Positions 45,674 through 54,845 of a stretch of 64,000 nt of DNA are shown in pieces. The DNA is from Fusobacterium perfoetens (GTDB lineage Bacteria > Fusobacteriota > Fusobacteriia > Fusobacteriales > Fusobacteriaceae): the NCBI RefSeq assembly GCF_021531475.1, contig NZ_JADYTX010000004.1, forward strand, positions 1 to 64,000, in the 5' to 3' direction. The notes under the pieces are model-generated. The model was given only the letters and a program-made list of their open reading frames with translations, ran no database searches and was not told the origin of the DNA. The position numbers and the translations under genes were made by a program. Position 1 is the stretch's first letter; every line of letters begins with the position of its first letter.

Positions 45674-47791
45674 TTATAATTTAAATAATAAATCTTCATA
45701 CACTGGGAATGGCCATAAACTTTTTTCACAAAGATGTTCTAATACGTCTACCCATTCTCTTAAATGTTTTAATCTTGGAACTACATGATAATGATAATAT
45801 TTAGCTCTTTCATATTGATCTTTTATATAAATTGCTTCTGAAAAATCTTTTTCTAGTTCTGCCAAAGAATTTCTTAAATGATCTTTTCCATTTATAACTT
45901 TTAATAGATGTCTTTTATCTCCTGCAACACAGTTTTCATATTCTGGTCCTAAAGCAAGTTGAATATTTTTTATTGAAGTAGCAATATTATTCATATATCT
46001 CATTATTGCTGGATAAATTTCATTTCTTGCCATTCTTATAGCTGTTGTTGTTTCTATTTTTAGTTGTTTATTATATCTTTCTGTATAAATTACAAATATT
46101 GAGTTAAGCTCTCCTCTATTTAAAACTCCATTTCTTTCAAATAATTCTACTGTTGATTCTTTTTTATAAACTGGTAAAGCTTCAACTGTACAACTTAGAT
46201 TTGGTAATCCTCTTCTTTTTGCTTCTTCTACCCAAGCTTCGTCATATCCGTTACCATTAAAAACTATTCTTTTATGTAAATTGTATCTTTCTTTTACCAA
46301 TTTTACAATCTCTTTATTCATATTTGTTTTATCTTCTATTTTTTCAAGTTTGTCTGCGTACTCTTTTAATATATCAGCAACTATAGTATTAATTATAAAT
46401 ACTGGTGTTGTTGGAGATGCACTTGATCCTGGCATTCTATATTCAAATTTATTTCCTGTAAAAGCAAATGGAGAAGTTCTATTTCTATCAGAACTATCTC
46501 TTGGAATTCTTGGAACATTATATGTTCCAAGTTCAATAGACTCTTCTTTTTCTTCACTTCTATTAATTTTGTCAACATTTTCTAAAAGTTCTTGAACAGG
46601 TTCTCCTATAAAAATAGAAATTATTGCTGGAGGAGCTTCTGCACCACCAAGTCTATGATCATTTCCTGAAGTAGCTGTTGAAACTCTTAAAACATCTGAA
46701 TATCTATCTACTGCTTCTATTATGGCTGTTAGATAAAGTAAAAAATCTAATTTTCCTTTTGAAATATTTTCTGGATCCAATAAATTTTCTCCTGTGTCTG
46801 TGCTTAAAGACCAGTTACAATGTTTTCCTGATCCATTTACTTTATCAAATGGTTTTTCATGTAAAAGTGCTGCTAGTCCATGTCTATCTGCAACTCTTTT
46901 TATCATATCCATACAAAGTTGATTTTGATCTGCTGCCACATTAGCTGAAGAATACATTACAGCTAACTCAAATTGGTTTGGTGCAACTTCATTATGTTTT
47001 GTTTTTGCCATAACTCCAAGTTGCCATAACTCAGAATCTAACTCAGCCATAAAATGTTCTACTTTTTCTTTTAAAGCACCGTAGTAGTGGTCAGATAACT
47101 CTTGACCTTTTGGAGGAAGTGAACCAAATAAAGTTCTTCCAGCAAACATCAAATCTTCTCTTTTTTCTAAAAATTGTTTTTCAATTAAGAAATATTCTTG
47201 TTCGATCCCTAAAGTAACATCTATTTTGCTAGTTCTTTCATCACCTAAAGCTCTTCTTATTCTAAGAGCCTCTTTTGTTACACTATTAATTGATCTTAAA
47301 AGAGGAACTTTTTTATCTAAAGTTTCTCCATGAAATCCAACTAAAGCGGTTGGAATAAAAAGTGTTTTTGCTTTTTCTGGTCCTCTTAAAAACATTGGAG
47401 AAGATATATCCCAAGCTGTATATCCTCTAGCTTCAAAAGTTGAACGAAGTCCCCCATTAGGGAATGATGATGAGTCAGCTTCTCCTTTTATTAACTCTTT
47501 TCCTGAGAATTGAGATAAAATATTTCCATCAGAAGTTACCGATATAAAAGATTCATGTTTTTCCGCAGTAAGTTCAGTCAAAGGTTGAAACCAGTGAGTA
47601 AAATGTGTAGCACCATTTTCTGTAGCCCAGTTTTTAGCAGCATTGGCTATTACTTCCGCAACAGATATTGATAACTCTTTTTCTCCTCTTTGAACAGCTT
47701 TAAATTCTTTAAAAATAGAGCTTGGAACTCTACTTTTCAATTGTAATTCAGAAAAATAGTTTTTTCCAAAAACTTCCAACATATTTTTCAT
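45674..47791 (-). CDS. glnN: Glutamine synthetase type III
   Basis: This 705-residue enzyme makes glutamine from glutamate and ammonia. The length and motifs fit GSIII, not the about 450-residue GSI: ATENGATHFTHWFQPLT (about 55-71), GIEQEYFLIEK, VAPNQFELAVMYSSANVAADQ, NGSGKHCNWSLST and RTSPFAFTGNKFEYRMPGSS. GSIII is common in Bacteroides, some Firmicutes and Fusobacteria. A GGGGAGGAA ribosome site precedes the ATG. It is a single-gene unit, divergent from ptsH. An inverted repeat in the promoter gap may take part in control. Confidence 0.97.
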   Translation of the reverse strand: MKNMLEVFGKNYFSELQLKSRVPSSIFKEFKAVQRGEKELSISVAEVIANAAKNWATENGATHFTHWFQPLTELTAEKHESFISVTSDGNILSQFSGKELIKGEADSSSFPNGGLRSTFEARGYTAWDISSPMFLRGPEKAKTLFIPTALVGFHGETLDKKVPLLRSINSVTKEALRIRRALGDERTSKIDVTLGIEQEYFLIEKQFLEKREDLMFAGRTLFGSLPPKGQELSDHYYGALKEKVEHFMAELDSELWQLGVMAKTKHNEVAPNQFELAVMYSSANVAADQNQLCMDMIKRVADRHGLAALLHEKPFDKVNGSGKHCNWSLSTDTGENLLDPENISKGKLDFLLYLTAIIEAVDRYSDVLRVSTATSGNDHRLGGAEAPPAIISIFIGEPVQELLENVDKINRSEEKEESIELGTYNVPRIPRDSSDRNRTSPFAFTGNKFEYRMPGSSASPTTPVFIINTIVADILKEYADKLEKIEDKTNMNKEIVKLVKERYNLHKRIVFNGNGYDEAWVEEAKRRGLPNLSCTVEALPVYKKESTVELFERNGVLNRGELNSIFVIYTERYNKQLKIETTTAIRMARNEIYPAIMRYMNNIATSIKNIQLALGPEYENCVAGDKRHLLKVINGKDHLRNSLAELEKDFSEAIYIKDQYERAKYYHYHVVPRLKHLREWVDVLEHLCEKSLWPFPVYEDLLFKL

Positions 47792-48098
47792 AAAAATATT
47801 CCTCCCCTTCCCAAAATCATTTATTTAAAAATATAATATTTAGTTAAAAATTTATAAAAAATATTTATGGTGGTGATTTTATCACAATTCACTTCTGATG
47901 TAAAGGATTTTTTTCAAAAATAATTTTTAAATTTCATTCACTATGTTTTTTTTATATTTTTATTTATTTTAATATTTTTTCAGAAAATGTTTGAAAAATC
48001 ACACTAAATAATATATAATTTAATATGTATACTTTTAATTTTTAATATAAATTATCTGGATATATAACTTTTCACAAAAAAGGAGGAGGAAATTAGTT
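47792..48098. other. Divergent control region between glnN and ptsH
   Basis: This AT-rich gap has no gene. It holds the ptsH promoter on the right and, at 47874-47886, the inverted repeat GTGAT-TTT-ATCAC, which lies within about 90 bp of the glnN start and may be an operator. No clear consensus promoter for glnN was found by eye. Confidence 0.5.
47991..48019 (+). promoter_or_regulatory. Promoter of ptsH-ispH-rpsA
   Basis: TTGAAA (47991-47996), a 17-bp spacer and TATAAT (48014-48019) are followed by about 65 nt of leader and a strong AGGAGGAGG ribosome site before the ptsH ATG. Confidence 0.75.
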
Positions 48099-48368
48099 AT
48101 GAAGACAATAGAAGTTGAAATAAAAAACAAAGCTGGTCTTCACGCTAGACCTTCATCTCTTTTTGTTCAGGTCGCAAGTAATTTCGATTCAGAAATCAAA
48201 GTAAAGTATGAAGATGAAGAAATTAACGGAAAAAGTATTATGGGACTTATGCTTTTGGCTGCTGAACAAGGTGCTGTTCTGACACTTACTGCTAATGGTG
48301 ATGATGAAGACGATCTACTTGCTGCACTTAAAGAGCTTATAGAAGATAAAAAATTTGGAGAAGAATAG
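48099..48368 (+). CDS. ptsH: Phosphocarrier protein HPr
   Basis: This 89-residue HPr passes phosphate from enzyme I to sugar permeases of the PTS. The active-site H15 lies in GLHARPSS (13-20), and S46 in NGKSIMGLM is present, the residue phosphorylated by HPr kinase in Firmicutes, so regulation of that kind is possible. No ptsI gene is adjacent; the following gene is ispH after 3 bp. The unit is headed by a consensus promoter. Confidence 0.95.
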   Translation: MKTIEVEIKNKAGLHARPSSLFVQVASNFDSEIKVKYEDEEINGKSIMGLMLLAAEQGAVLTLTANGDDEDDLLAALKELIEDKKFGEE

Positions 48369-48371
48369 CTG

Positions 48372-49259
48372 ATGATTATTAAAAGAGCTGAAAAAATGGG
48401 ATTTTGTTTTGGAGTCTCAGGTGCTGTTGACCTTTGTGAAGAGGTTATTAAAAAAAATAATATCTCTAAAAAAAAGATGTATATCTTAGGAATGTTAGTT
48501 CATAATAAAGTAGTTATAAAAGATATGGAAGATAAAGGATTTGAAGTCTTAAAAGAAGAAGATCTTTTATCTCATAAAATCCATTTAGGAGAAAATGATC
48601 TTGTTATAATAAGAGCTCATGGAACTACTAAAGAGATATATAAAATCTTAGATGAAAGTGGTTGTGAAGTTTTTGATGCCACTTGTATCTTTGTAAAAAG
48701 AATAAGAAATACTTTGATAGAGGCTGAGAATAAAGGTAATAAAATAATTTTCGTAGGTGATAAAAATCACCCTGAAGTAAAAGGAATTCTTTCTTTTGGA
48801 AATAATTTTGAAGTTGTTGCCTCTTTTGAGGAGTTTTTAAACTTTAAAGTAGATAGTAATGTAAATTATACTCTACTTACTCAAACAACTTTTAACAAAG
48901 AAGTTTTCTTTAAAATAAAAGATTATATATTAGAAAACTATAATAATATTGAGATTTTTAGTAAAATCTGTGGAGCTACTTATGAAAGACAAAGAGCTGT
49001 TGAAAAATTAGCTAAAGAATGTGAAGCTATTATTATAGTTGGAGATAAAAAAAGCTCAAATAGTAAAAAACTTTATGAAATTTCTAAAGAGATAAATGAA
49101 AAAAGTTATCTTATAGAAGAAGTAGACCAACTTAATATAGATTGGTTAAAAAATATCTCCTCTGTTGGAATAACAGCAGGAGCATCAACACCAGAAAAAA
49201 TAATAATTGAGATAGAAAAATTTATAAGGGGGAACTTTGATGACAAACATGGATTATAG
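48372..49259 (+). CDS. ispH: 4-hydroxy-3-methylbut-2-enyl diphosphate reductase
   Basis: This 295-residue iron-sulfur enzyme makes IPP and DMAPP in the last MEP step. It has the three cluster cysteines in GFCFGVSGAVDL (C12), FDATCIFVKRI (about 98) and KICGATYERQ (about 199), plus VHNKVVIKDMEDKG, RAHG, VGDKNHPEVKGI and TAGASTPEKII. Its 3' end overlaps rpsA by 20 bp. In several Firmicutes the two functions are fused into one IspH-S1 protein; here they are separate but overlapping. Confidence 0.96.
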   Translation: MIIKRAEKMGFCFGVSGAVDLCEEVIKKNNISKKKMYILGMLVHNKVVIKDMEDKGFEVLKEEDLLSHKIHLGENDLVIIRAHGTTKEIYKILDESGCEVFDATCIFVKRIRNTLIEAENKGNKIIFVGDKNHPEVKGILSFGNNFEVVASFEEFLNFKVDSNVNYTLLTQTTFNKEVFFKIKDYILENYNNIEIFSKICGATYERQRAVEKLAKECEAIIIVGDKKSSNSKKLYEISKEINEKSYLIEEVDQLNIDWLKNISSVGITAGASTPEKIIIEIEKFIRGNFDDKHGL

Positions 49260-50835
49260 CAACGAATTTGAAACTCTACTTGAAAACTACCTTCCTTCAG
49301 AAGGAGGAAATGGTAAAAAAGTAGTTGGAACTCTTGAAAGTAAAGACAGAAATTTCTGCCTTTTAGATGTACCTGGAGAAGGAACACCTGTTAGAGTTAG
49401 AACTGAAGAGTTAGAAAATTATAACGTTGGTGACGAAGTAGAAGTTATGCTAGTAGGAGAAACACCAGAAGGAGAATACCTTATCGGTTCTAGAAGAAGA
49501 ATCGAAATGGAAGCTGGTTGGGAACACCTTAAAAAAGCTTTCAACGAAAAAGAAAAAGTTACTGGAAAAGTTTTAAAAGAAATAAAAGGTGGATATATTG
49601 TCGAAGTTTTCTCTCACCAAACTTTCTTACCAAAATCTCTTTCTGAAGCTAAAGATGCTAACGAAATAGTTGGAAAAACTTTTAATTTCTTAGTAAAAGA
49701 AATTAAAGAAGATAAAAAAGGAAAAAAAGTTACTGTATCAAGAAAAGATATCATACTTGCTGAAAAAGACGAAGAATTCAAAAAAATTAATATAGGAGAT
49801 GTTACTGAAGGAGTTGTTACTGAAATACTTCCATTTGGTATCGTTGTAGCTATTGGAAAATTAAGAGGATTTATTCATATTTCTGAACTTTCTTGGAAAA
49901 AATCTGAAAAAATCGAAGGATACAATGTTGGAGACACTATAAAAGTAAAAGTTATCGAATTAGAAGAAAATAAGAAAAACATAAAACTTTCTATAAAATC
50001 TCTTACAAGAAATCCTTGGGACGTTGCAGCTGAAACTTTCAAAGTTGATGATGTTGTTGATGGAAAAGTTACTAAACTTTTACAATATGGAGCTCTTGTA
50101 GAAATTCTTGATGGAGTTGAAGGACTTGTTCACATTTCTGATTTAACTTGGAATAAGAAAAAACTTTCTGTTTCTGAATTCTTAAAAGTTGGAGATGTTG
50201 TAAAAGTTAAAATTCTTGAATTAAAACCTGAATCAAGAAAATTAAAATTAGGTGTTAAACAACTTTCTGTTGATCCTTGGGAAGATGCTGAAACTAAATA
50301 TGCAGTTGGAAACAAACTTTCTGGAAAAATAGCTGAAGTTAAACCTTATGGAATCTTCGTTGAAATTGAAGATGGAATAGATGTATTTATCCACCAAGCT
50401 GATTTCTGTTGGATAGGAAGCAAAAAATTTGAAAAAGGTCAAGAAGTAGAATTCCAAGTTATCGAATTAGATACTGAAGAAAGAAGAATAAAAGGAAGTA
50501 TCAAATTATTAGAAGAAAGTCCTTGGGAAAAAGCTTTAAAAGAATTTAAAGTTGGAGATATAGTTGAAAAACCTATAAAAAATATCCAAGACTTTGGAGT
50601 ATTTGTAAATCTTGAAAATGGTGTTGATGGATTTATCCCTACACAACTACTTTCTAAAGAATTTATAAAAGATATTAAAGCTAAATTCAAAGTTGGAGAT
50701 GTTGTAAAAGGTAAAATAATCGAAATCGACAGAGAAAAACAAAGAATTAAAATATCTGTTAAAGCTTATGAATTAGATGCTGAAAGAAATGAAACTAGAG
50801 AGTTACTAGAAAAATACGGAACTGCTGGTGAATAA
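49240..50835 (+). CDS. rpsA: S1 RNA-binding protein, ribosomal protein bS1-like
   Basis: This 531-residue protein contains six S1 domains, as in E. coli bS1, at roughly 20-85, 100-170, 180-255, 265-345, 350-430 and 435-515. The repeats are recognisable by GxVxxxxxFGxxV...GxxGxxHxSxL patterns, with domains 3-6 the most typical (FIHISELSW, LVHISDLTW, FIHQADFCW). It should bind mRNA at the 30S subunit and aid initiation. The ATG at 49240 is preferred: AAGGGGGA lies six bases upstream. A TTG three bases earlier is also in frame. Translational coupling to ispH is likely. Confidence 0.93.
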   Translation: MTNMDYSNEFETLLENYLPSEGGNGKKVVGTLESKDRNFCLLDVPGEGTPVRVRTEELENYNVGDEVEVMLVGETPEGEYLIGSRRRIEMEAGWEHLKKAFNEKEKVTGKVLKEIKGGYIVEVFSHQTFLPKSLSEAKDANEIVGKTFNFLVKEIKEDKKGKKVTVSRKDIILAEKDEEFKKINIGDVTEGVVTEILPFGIVVAIGKLRGFIHISELSWKKSEKIEGYNVGDTIKVKVIELEENKKNIKLSIKSLTRNPWDVAAETFKVDDVVDGKVTKLLQYGALVEILDGVEGLVHISDLTWNKKKLSVSEFLKVGDVVKVKILELKPESRKLKLGVKQLSVDPWEDAETKYAVGNKLSGKIAEVKPYGIFVEIEDGIDVFIHQADFCWIGSKKFEKGQEVEFQVIELDTEERRIKGSIKLLEESPWEKALKEFKVGDIVEKPIKNIQDFGVFVNLENGVDGFIPTQLLSKEFIKDIKAKFKVGDVVKGKIIEIDREKQRIKISVKAYELDAERNETRELLEKYGTAGE

Positions 50836-50851
50836 TAAAAAATAGAAATTT

Positions 50852-50878
50852 AAAATGGAACCTTGTGAGGTTCCATTT
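50852..50878 (+). terminator. Terminator after rpsA, bidirectional
   Basis: AAAATGGAACC pairs with GGTTCCATTTT over 11 bp across a 5-nt loop, followed by TTTTATAATT. It lies between the convergent rpsA and the ferredoxin gene, and a shorter T-run on the minus side could serve that gene too. Confidence 0.88.
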
Positions 50879-50889
50879 TTTTATAATTA

Positions 50890-51714
50890 TTATAAGAATA
50901 ATTCAGGTTCTCTTCTAGTTGATGCGTATTGTGCTTCAAGTTCATGTTGGTGATATAAATAATTTTCATCATCATAATATTTAGCACCATTTGGACATCT
51001 TTTTACACAAGCACAACATTTCATACAAATTCCAAAAACATCACTTGGATCTTCAGTATTTATTGAACCTAGAGGACAAATTGATGCACAAAGTCCACAT
51101 TTATTGCAAAGATCCATATTTGTTTTTGGTTTAACTTTTCTGATATCTATTGAATTTCCTTTAGAATCTCTAGGTTGATAGTAGAAACGAATTGGAGTTT
51201 CTCCTTTTACTTCGATCAATTTTTCTGGATCAAAATCTTTTCCTGTTACTTTTTCAAAAATATTTTCTGCAAAAGTAGAGGCAATTTCCATGTCTTTAGT
51301 ATCTGGTCTTCCAGCTCCTAATATTTTTGAGAATGAGTGTTCTCCTATAAAAGCTCCCCCTGCAATTGGTTTCATTCCTTTATCTTTTAAAATATTTCTA
51401 AGCTCTATTAAAGCGTCATCAAAGTTTCTATTTCCATATAAAACTACTGGTACAGCTAAAGCTCCATTTCCTTTTAATGTATCTAAGTATTTTAAAAGTA
51501 AGTTCGGTACTCTTCCTGCTATAACTGGTGTCCCAAAAACTACTAAATCTTCTTCAGTAAAACTTTTTTCTACTTTTCTTACTTTTGGTAAAGTGAAATC
51601 ATAATCTTCATATTCCACTCCTAATTTTTCAGCAATTTTTTTACCTATATGTGTTACAACTTTTTCTGTTGTTCCTGTTCCTGTGAAATACATTCCCCAA
51701 ACTTTTTTTATCAT
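50890..51714 (-). CDS. EFR1-type flavodoxin-ferredoxin fusion protein
   Basis: This 274-residue protein combines an N-terminal flavodoxin-like domain (YFTGTGTTEKVVTHIGKKIAEKL start, with TGTGTTEK as the FMN phosphate loop) and a C-terminal ferredoxin domain with two 4Fe-4S motifs: CNKCGLCASICPLGS and CMKCCACVKRCPNGA. The arrangement matches the EFR1 family of electron carriers in anaerobes. The redox partner is not shown by the context. It is a single-gene unit with a consensus-like promoter and its 3' end meets the rpsA terminator. Confidence 0.92.
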   Translation of the reverse strand: MIKKVWGMYFTGTGTTEKVVTHIGKKIAEKLGVEYEDYDFTLPKVRKVEKSFTEEDLVVFGTPVIAGRVPNLLLKYLDTLKGNGALAVPVVLYGNRNFDDALIELRNILKDKGMKPIAGGAFIGEHSFSKILGAGRPDTKDMEIASTFAENIFEKVTGKDFDPEKLIEVKGETPIRFYYQPRDSKGNSIDIRKVKPKTNMDLCNKCGLCASICPLGSINTEDPSDVFGICMKCCACVKRCPNGAKYYDDENYLYHQHELEAQYASTRREPELFL

Positions 51715-51748
51715 ATATCCTCCTAAAGATAATTTTTTTGTTTAGTAT

Positions 51749-51777
51749 ATTATACTATATATTAAAAAATAATACAA
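51749..51777 (-). promoter_or_regulatory. Promoter of the EFR1 protein gene
   Basis: The minus strand reads TTGTAT (51772-51777), a 17-bp spacer and TATAAT (51749-51754). It closely resembles the promoter at 53264-53292, including the AAAAAATTGTATTATT lead-in and the ATAG before -10. Confidence 0.72.
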
Positions 51778-51795
51778 TTTTTTAGATAAAAATTA

Positions 51796-51824
51796 AAAGA
51801 GGATAAGAAATTCCTATCCTCTTT
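51796..51824 (-). terminator. Terminator after the first AGCS symporter gene
   Basis: AAAGAGGATA pairs with TATCCTCTTT over 10 bp across a 9-nt loop, followed on the minus strand by a T-rich stretch. It lies 18 bp after the stop at 51843. Confidence 0.85.
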
Positions 51825-51842
51825 AGTTATAATTTTTAATAA

Positions 51843-53234
51843 TTAATCGTCCCAACATTCTGTGTTTTTTAATCCTGGAATGTTACTAGCTTTGAATATT
51901 GGTTCTTTTCCAATTTTTCTTTGTTTTTCATAATCTTTGATAGCTGCAAAAGCAAATTTAGCAAGAACTGCAATTGTTAATAAGTTCATTGTTGCCATTA
52001 GACCCATAAATAGATCCGCTAAGTTCCAAACAAATGGAAGATCTGCTATACAACCACAAAGTACCATTGCAACTACCAAAACTCTGTAAATTGTCAGCCA
52101 TATTTTATTAACTTTTATAAATTCTATATTTGTTTCTCCATAATAATAGTTTCCAATTACTGATGAAAAAGCAAAGAATAATATACAAGCAGCTATAAAT
52201 ACTGCTCCCCAAGATCCAACTTGAGAAACGATTGCATCTTGAGTTAATTGAATTCCATTAGCATTTCCAGTTGTATAATTTCCTGAAATTAATATTATAA
52301 AAGCTGTACAAGAGCAAATAATTATCGTATCTGTAAATACTCCAAAAGCTTGAACAAGACCTTGTTTTACAGGGTGAGAAACATCAGATGTTGCAGCTGC
52401 ATTTGGAGCACTTCCCATACCAGCTTCATTTGAAAATAATCCTCTTTTAATTCCTTGCATTATAACTGTTCCAAATAATCCTCCTGCCACTGGTTTCAAT
52501 CCAAATGCACTAGAGAAAATTAAAGATAAAAGAGAAGGAATCATAGCAATATTTTTTACAATAATGAATACTGCTACAAAAATATAAGCTACTGCCATTA
52601 CTGGAACTAAAACTTCCGCAACATGAGCTATTCTTTTAATTCCACCAAATATAATTATTGCTGTAACAACTGCTAAAACTATTCCAACATAAAGTTGATT
52701 TATTCCAAAAGCTTTATTAAAAGCTGATGCCATTGTATTTGCCTGTACTGAGTTAAATACAAGTCCATATGTTACAGACATAAGAATAGAGAAAACTACT
52801 CCCATCCATTTTTTTCCTAAAGCTCTTTCCATATAATAAGCTGGTCCACCTCTAAAGTGATCTCCATCTTTTATTTTATAGATTTGAGCTAACGTACATT
52901 CCACTAAACTTGAACACATTCCAATTAAAGCTATAAGCCACATCCAAAATACTGCTCCAGGTCCTCCAATTACTATAGCTATTGCTACTCCTGCAAGATT
53001 TCCTGTCCCTACACAAGAAGCTATTGATATACAAAAAGCTTGAAAGGAAGAGATTCCTTTTGAGCTACCTGAAGATTTTCCACCTAAAATTCTAAACATT
53101 TCTCCAAGCATTCTTACTTGAATAAATTCTGTTTTTACTGAAAAATAAGTTCCTAAAACTAAAAGTAAAGCGATTAATATATAAGAATACAGCAAATTAT
53201 TTACCGTTCCTATAAGTTGAGATATTTGTTCCAT
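51843..53234 (-). CDS. AGCS-family sodium/alanine-type symporter (copy 1)
   Basis: This 463-residue membrane protein belongs to the alanine/glycine:cation symporter family (AlsT/DagA), with about ten to eleven hydrophobic segments. Signatures are GISSFQAFCISIASCVGTGNLAGVA split around 60-83, GPGAVFWMWLIALIGM (about 90-105) and GLFSNEAGMGSAPNAAA (about 265-281). It is a close paralogue of the gene at 53390-54811, down to the C-terminal IPGLKNTECWDD. Next to a glutaminase, glutamine is a plausible substrate, as shown for AlsT of B. subtilis; that is inference. It has its own promoter and terminator. Confidence 0.93.
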   Translation of the reverse strand: MEQISQLIGTVNNLLYSYILIALLLVLGTYFSVKTEFIQVRMLGEMFRILGGKSSGSSKGISSFQAFCISIASCVGTGNLAGVAIAIVIGGPGAVFWMWLIALIGMCSSLVECTLAQIYKIKDGDHFRGGPAYYMERALGKKWMGVVFSILMSVTYGLVFNSVQANTMASAFNKAFGINQLYVGIVLAVVTAIIIFGGIKRIAHVAEVLVPVMAVAYIFVAVFIIVKNIAMIPSLLSLIFSSAFGLKPVAGGLFGTVIMQGIKRGLFSNEAGMGSAPNAAATSDVSHPVKQGLVQAFGVFTDTIIICSCTAFIILISGNYTTGNANGIQLTQDAIVSQVGSWGAVFIAACILFFAFSSVIGNYYYGETNIEFIKVNKIWLTIYRVLVVAMVLCGCIADLPFVWNLADLFMGLMATMNLLTIAVLAKFAFAAIKDYEKQRKIGKEPIFKASNIPGLKNTECWDD

Positions 53235-53263
53235 ACTCCCCCCTATATTTTATGTTTTGTAAT

Positions 53264-53292
53264 ATTATACTATATCTGTATAAATAATACAA
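53264..53292 (-). promoter_or_regulatory. Promoter of AGCS symporter copy 1
   Basis: The minus strand reads TTGTAT (53287-53292), a 17-bp spacer and TATAAT (53264-53269), about 28 nt before the GGGGGGAG-preceded ATG at 53234. Confidence 0.72.
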
Positions 53293-53305
53293 TTTTTTAA
53301 TAAAA

Positions 53306-53359
53306 AAGAACTACCAAAGTTAGTATTTTTTCTATAACAATCTAACTCTAGTAGTTCTT
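53306..53359 (-). terminator. Terminator after AGCS symporter copy 2
   Basis: A long hairpin has an outer stem AAGAACTAC/GTAGTTCTT, an inner GTTAG/CTAAC stem and, on the minus strand, a T-run of six. It separates the glsA-symporter unit from symporter copy 1. Confidence 0.8.
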
Positions 53360-53389
53360 AGATTTTATTCTAATTAACTAATTATTAAA

Positions 53390-54811
53390 TTAGTCCCAAC
53401 ATTCCGTATTTTTTAAACCTGGAATAGATTTAGCTTTAAATACAGGATTTTTTCCTTCTCTTCTTTGTTTCATATAGTCTTTAATAGTTGCTACGGCGAT
53501 AGGAGAAAGAATAGCTATAACAACAATATTAATTAAAGCCATAATACCCATAAATAAATCTGCCATATTCCATACAGTACCAAGTTTTGCTACTGAACCA
53601 ATATAAACAGCAACTAGAACAAATAATCTAAATATAAATAAGCTTGTTTTATTTTTAGAAATATAACCTAAGTTAGTTTCTCCATAGTAGTAGTTTCCTA
53701 TTACAGAAGAGAAAGCAAATAGGAAAATACAGAAAGTTACAAAGTGAATTCCCCAATTTCCAACAGAATGTGCTAGTGCCATTTGAGTTAATTGTATTCC
53801 TTCAAATCCTTGAGCATAAGCTGCTTGATAATCTGGATATAATAAAACGATGAAAGCTGTTGCACTACAAACTAATATTGTGTCAACGAATACACCAAAA
53901 GCTTGTAATAAACCTTGCTTAACAGGGTGAGAAACATTAGATATAGCAGCAGCATTTGGTGCAGATCCCATACCAGCTTCGTTTGAATATAATCCTCTTT
54001 TTACCCCTTGAAGTACTACTGCTCCAATTCCTCCACCAACTGCTTGTTGAATTCCAAAAGCATTTTCTACTATACTCATAAATAATCTAGGTAATTCAGT
54101 TATATTTAAAAGTAAAACAACAATTGCAACTATAATATAAGCCACAGCCATTACTGGAACTATAACTCCAGAAACATTTGCTATTCTTTCAGTTCCTCCA
54201 AATATTACAACTGCAGTTAATAATGTAACAATTCCTCCACCTATATAAAGATTTAATCCAAAAGATCCTTGAAGAGCTGAAGTTATTGTATTTGCTTGAA
54301 CAGTGTTAAATATAATGGCGAAAGTTACTATAACTATAACAGAGAATATTGCTCCTAAACCTTTCATTCCAAGAGCTTTTTCCATATAATATGAAGGTCC
54401 TCCTCTAAAAGTTCCATCGTCATTTTTTACTTTATAAACTTGTGCTAAAGTATTTTCTACCAAACTTGTTGCTCCACCTAAAAGTGCGATTAGCCACATC
54501 CAGAATACTGCTCCAGGTCCTCCAATAGAAATAGCTATAGCTATTCCCGCTAAGTTTCCTGTACCAACGTGAGATGCTACTGAAATACAAAATGCCTGAA
54601 ATCCTGTAACTTGTCCTGTAACTTTTTTTTCTCCATCTTTAAGAGTAGATAGTCTACCAGTTATTAAACCAACCATATCTCCTAATAATCTTGCTTGAGC
54701 AAAACCTGATCTAAATGTAAAAAATAATCCTAGTGCGATTAAAAGTCCCATTAAAATATAAGACCATAAATAATCGTTAATTGTTCCAGCTATTGAAAGT
54801 AAAAAGTTCAT
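53390..54811 (-). CDS. AGCS-family sodium/alanine-type symporter (copy 2)
   Basis: This 473-residue paralogue of copy 1 keeps all AGCS hallmarks: GFQAFCISVASHVGTGNLAG (about 69-88), GPGAVFWMWLIALLGG, GLYSNEAGMGSAPNAAAISN and the C-terminal IPGLKNTECWD. A difference is His for Cys in ASHVGTGN versus ASCVGTGN of copy 1, beside the substrate/ion site. It follows the glutaminase gene by 34 bp with no terminator, so the pair is probably one transcript for uptake and deamidation of glutamine. The substrate is inferred from this pairing. Confidence 0.93.
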   Translation of the reverse strand: MNFLLSIAGTINDYLWSYILMGLLIALGLFFTFRSGFAQARLLGDMVGLITGRLSTLKDGEKKVTGQVTGFQAFCISVASHVGTGNLAGIAIAISIGGPGAVFWMWLIALLGGATSLVENTLAQVYKVKNDDGTFRGGPSYYMEKALGMKGLGAIFSVIVIVTFAIIFNTVQANTITSALQGSFGLNLYIGGGIVTLLTAVVIFGGTERIANVSGVIVPVMAVAYIIVAIVVLLLNITELPRLFMSIVENAFGIQQAVGGGIGAVVLQGVKRGLYSNEAGMGSAPNAAAISNVSHPVKQGLLQAFGVFVDTILVCSATAFIVLLYPDYQAAYAQGFEGIQLTQMALAHSVGNWGIHFVTFCIFLFAFSSVIGNYYYGETNLGYISKNKTSLFIFRLFVLVAVYIGSVAKLGTVWNMADLFMGIMALINIVVIAILSPIAVATIKDYMKQRREGKNPVFKAKSIPGLKNTECWD

Positions 54812-54845
54812 AGCTACCTCCTTTAATTTTTTTATTTATCTTTTT

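Noticed and set aside
46393-46944. Overlapping frames inside glnN on both strands
   Set aside because: The glnN frame is unambiguous by conserved motifs throughout; the others are leucine/isoleucine-rich shadows.
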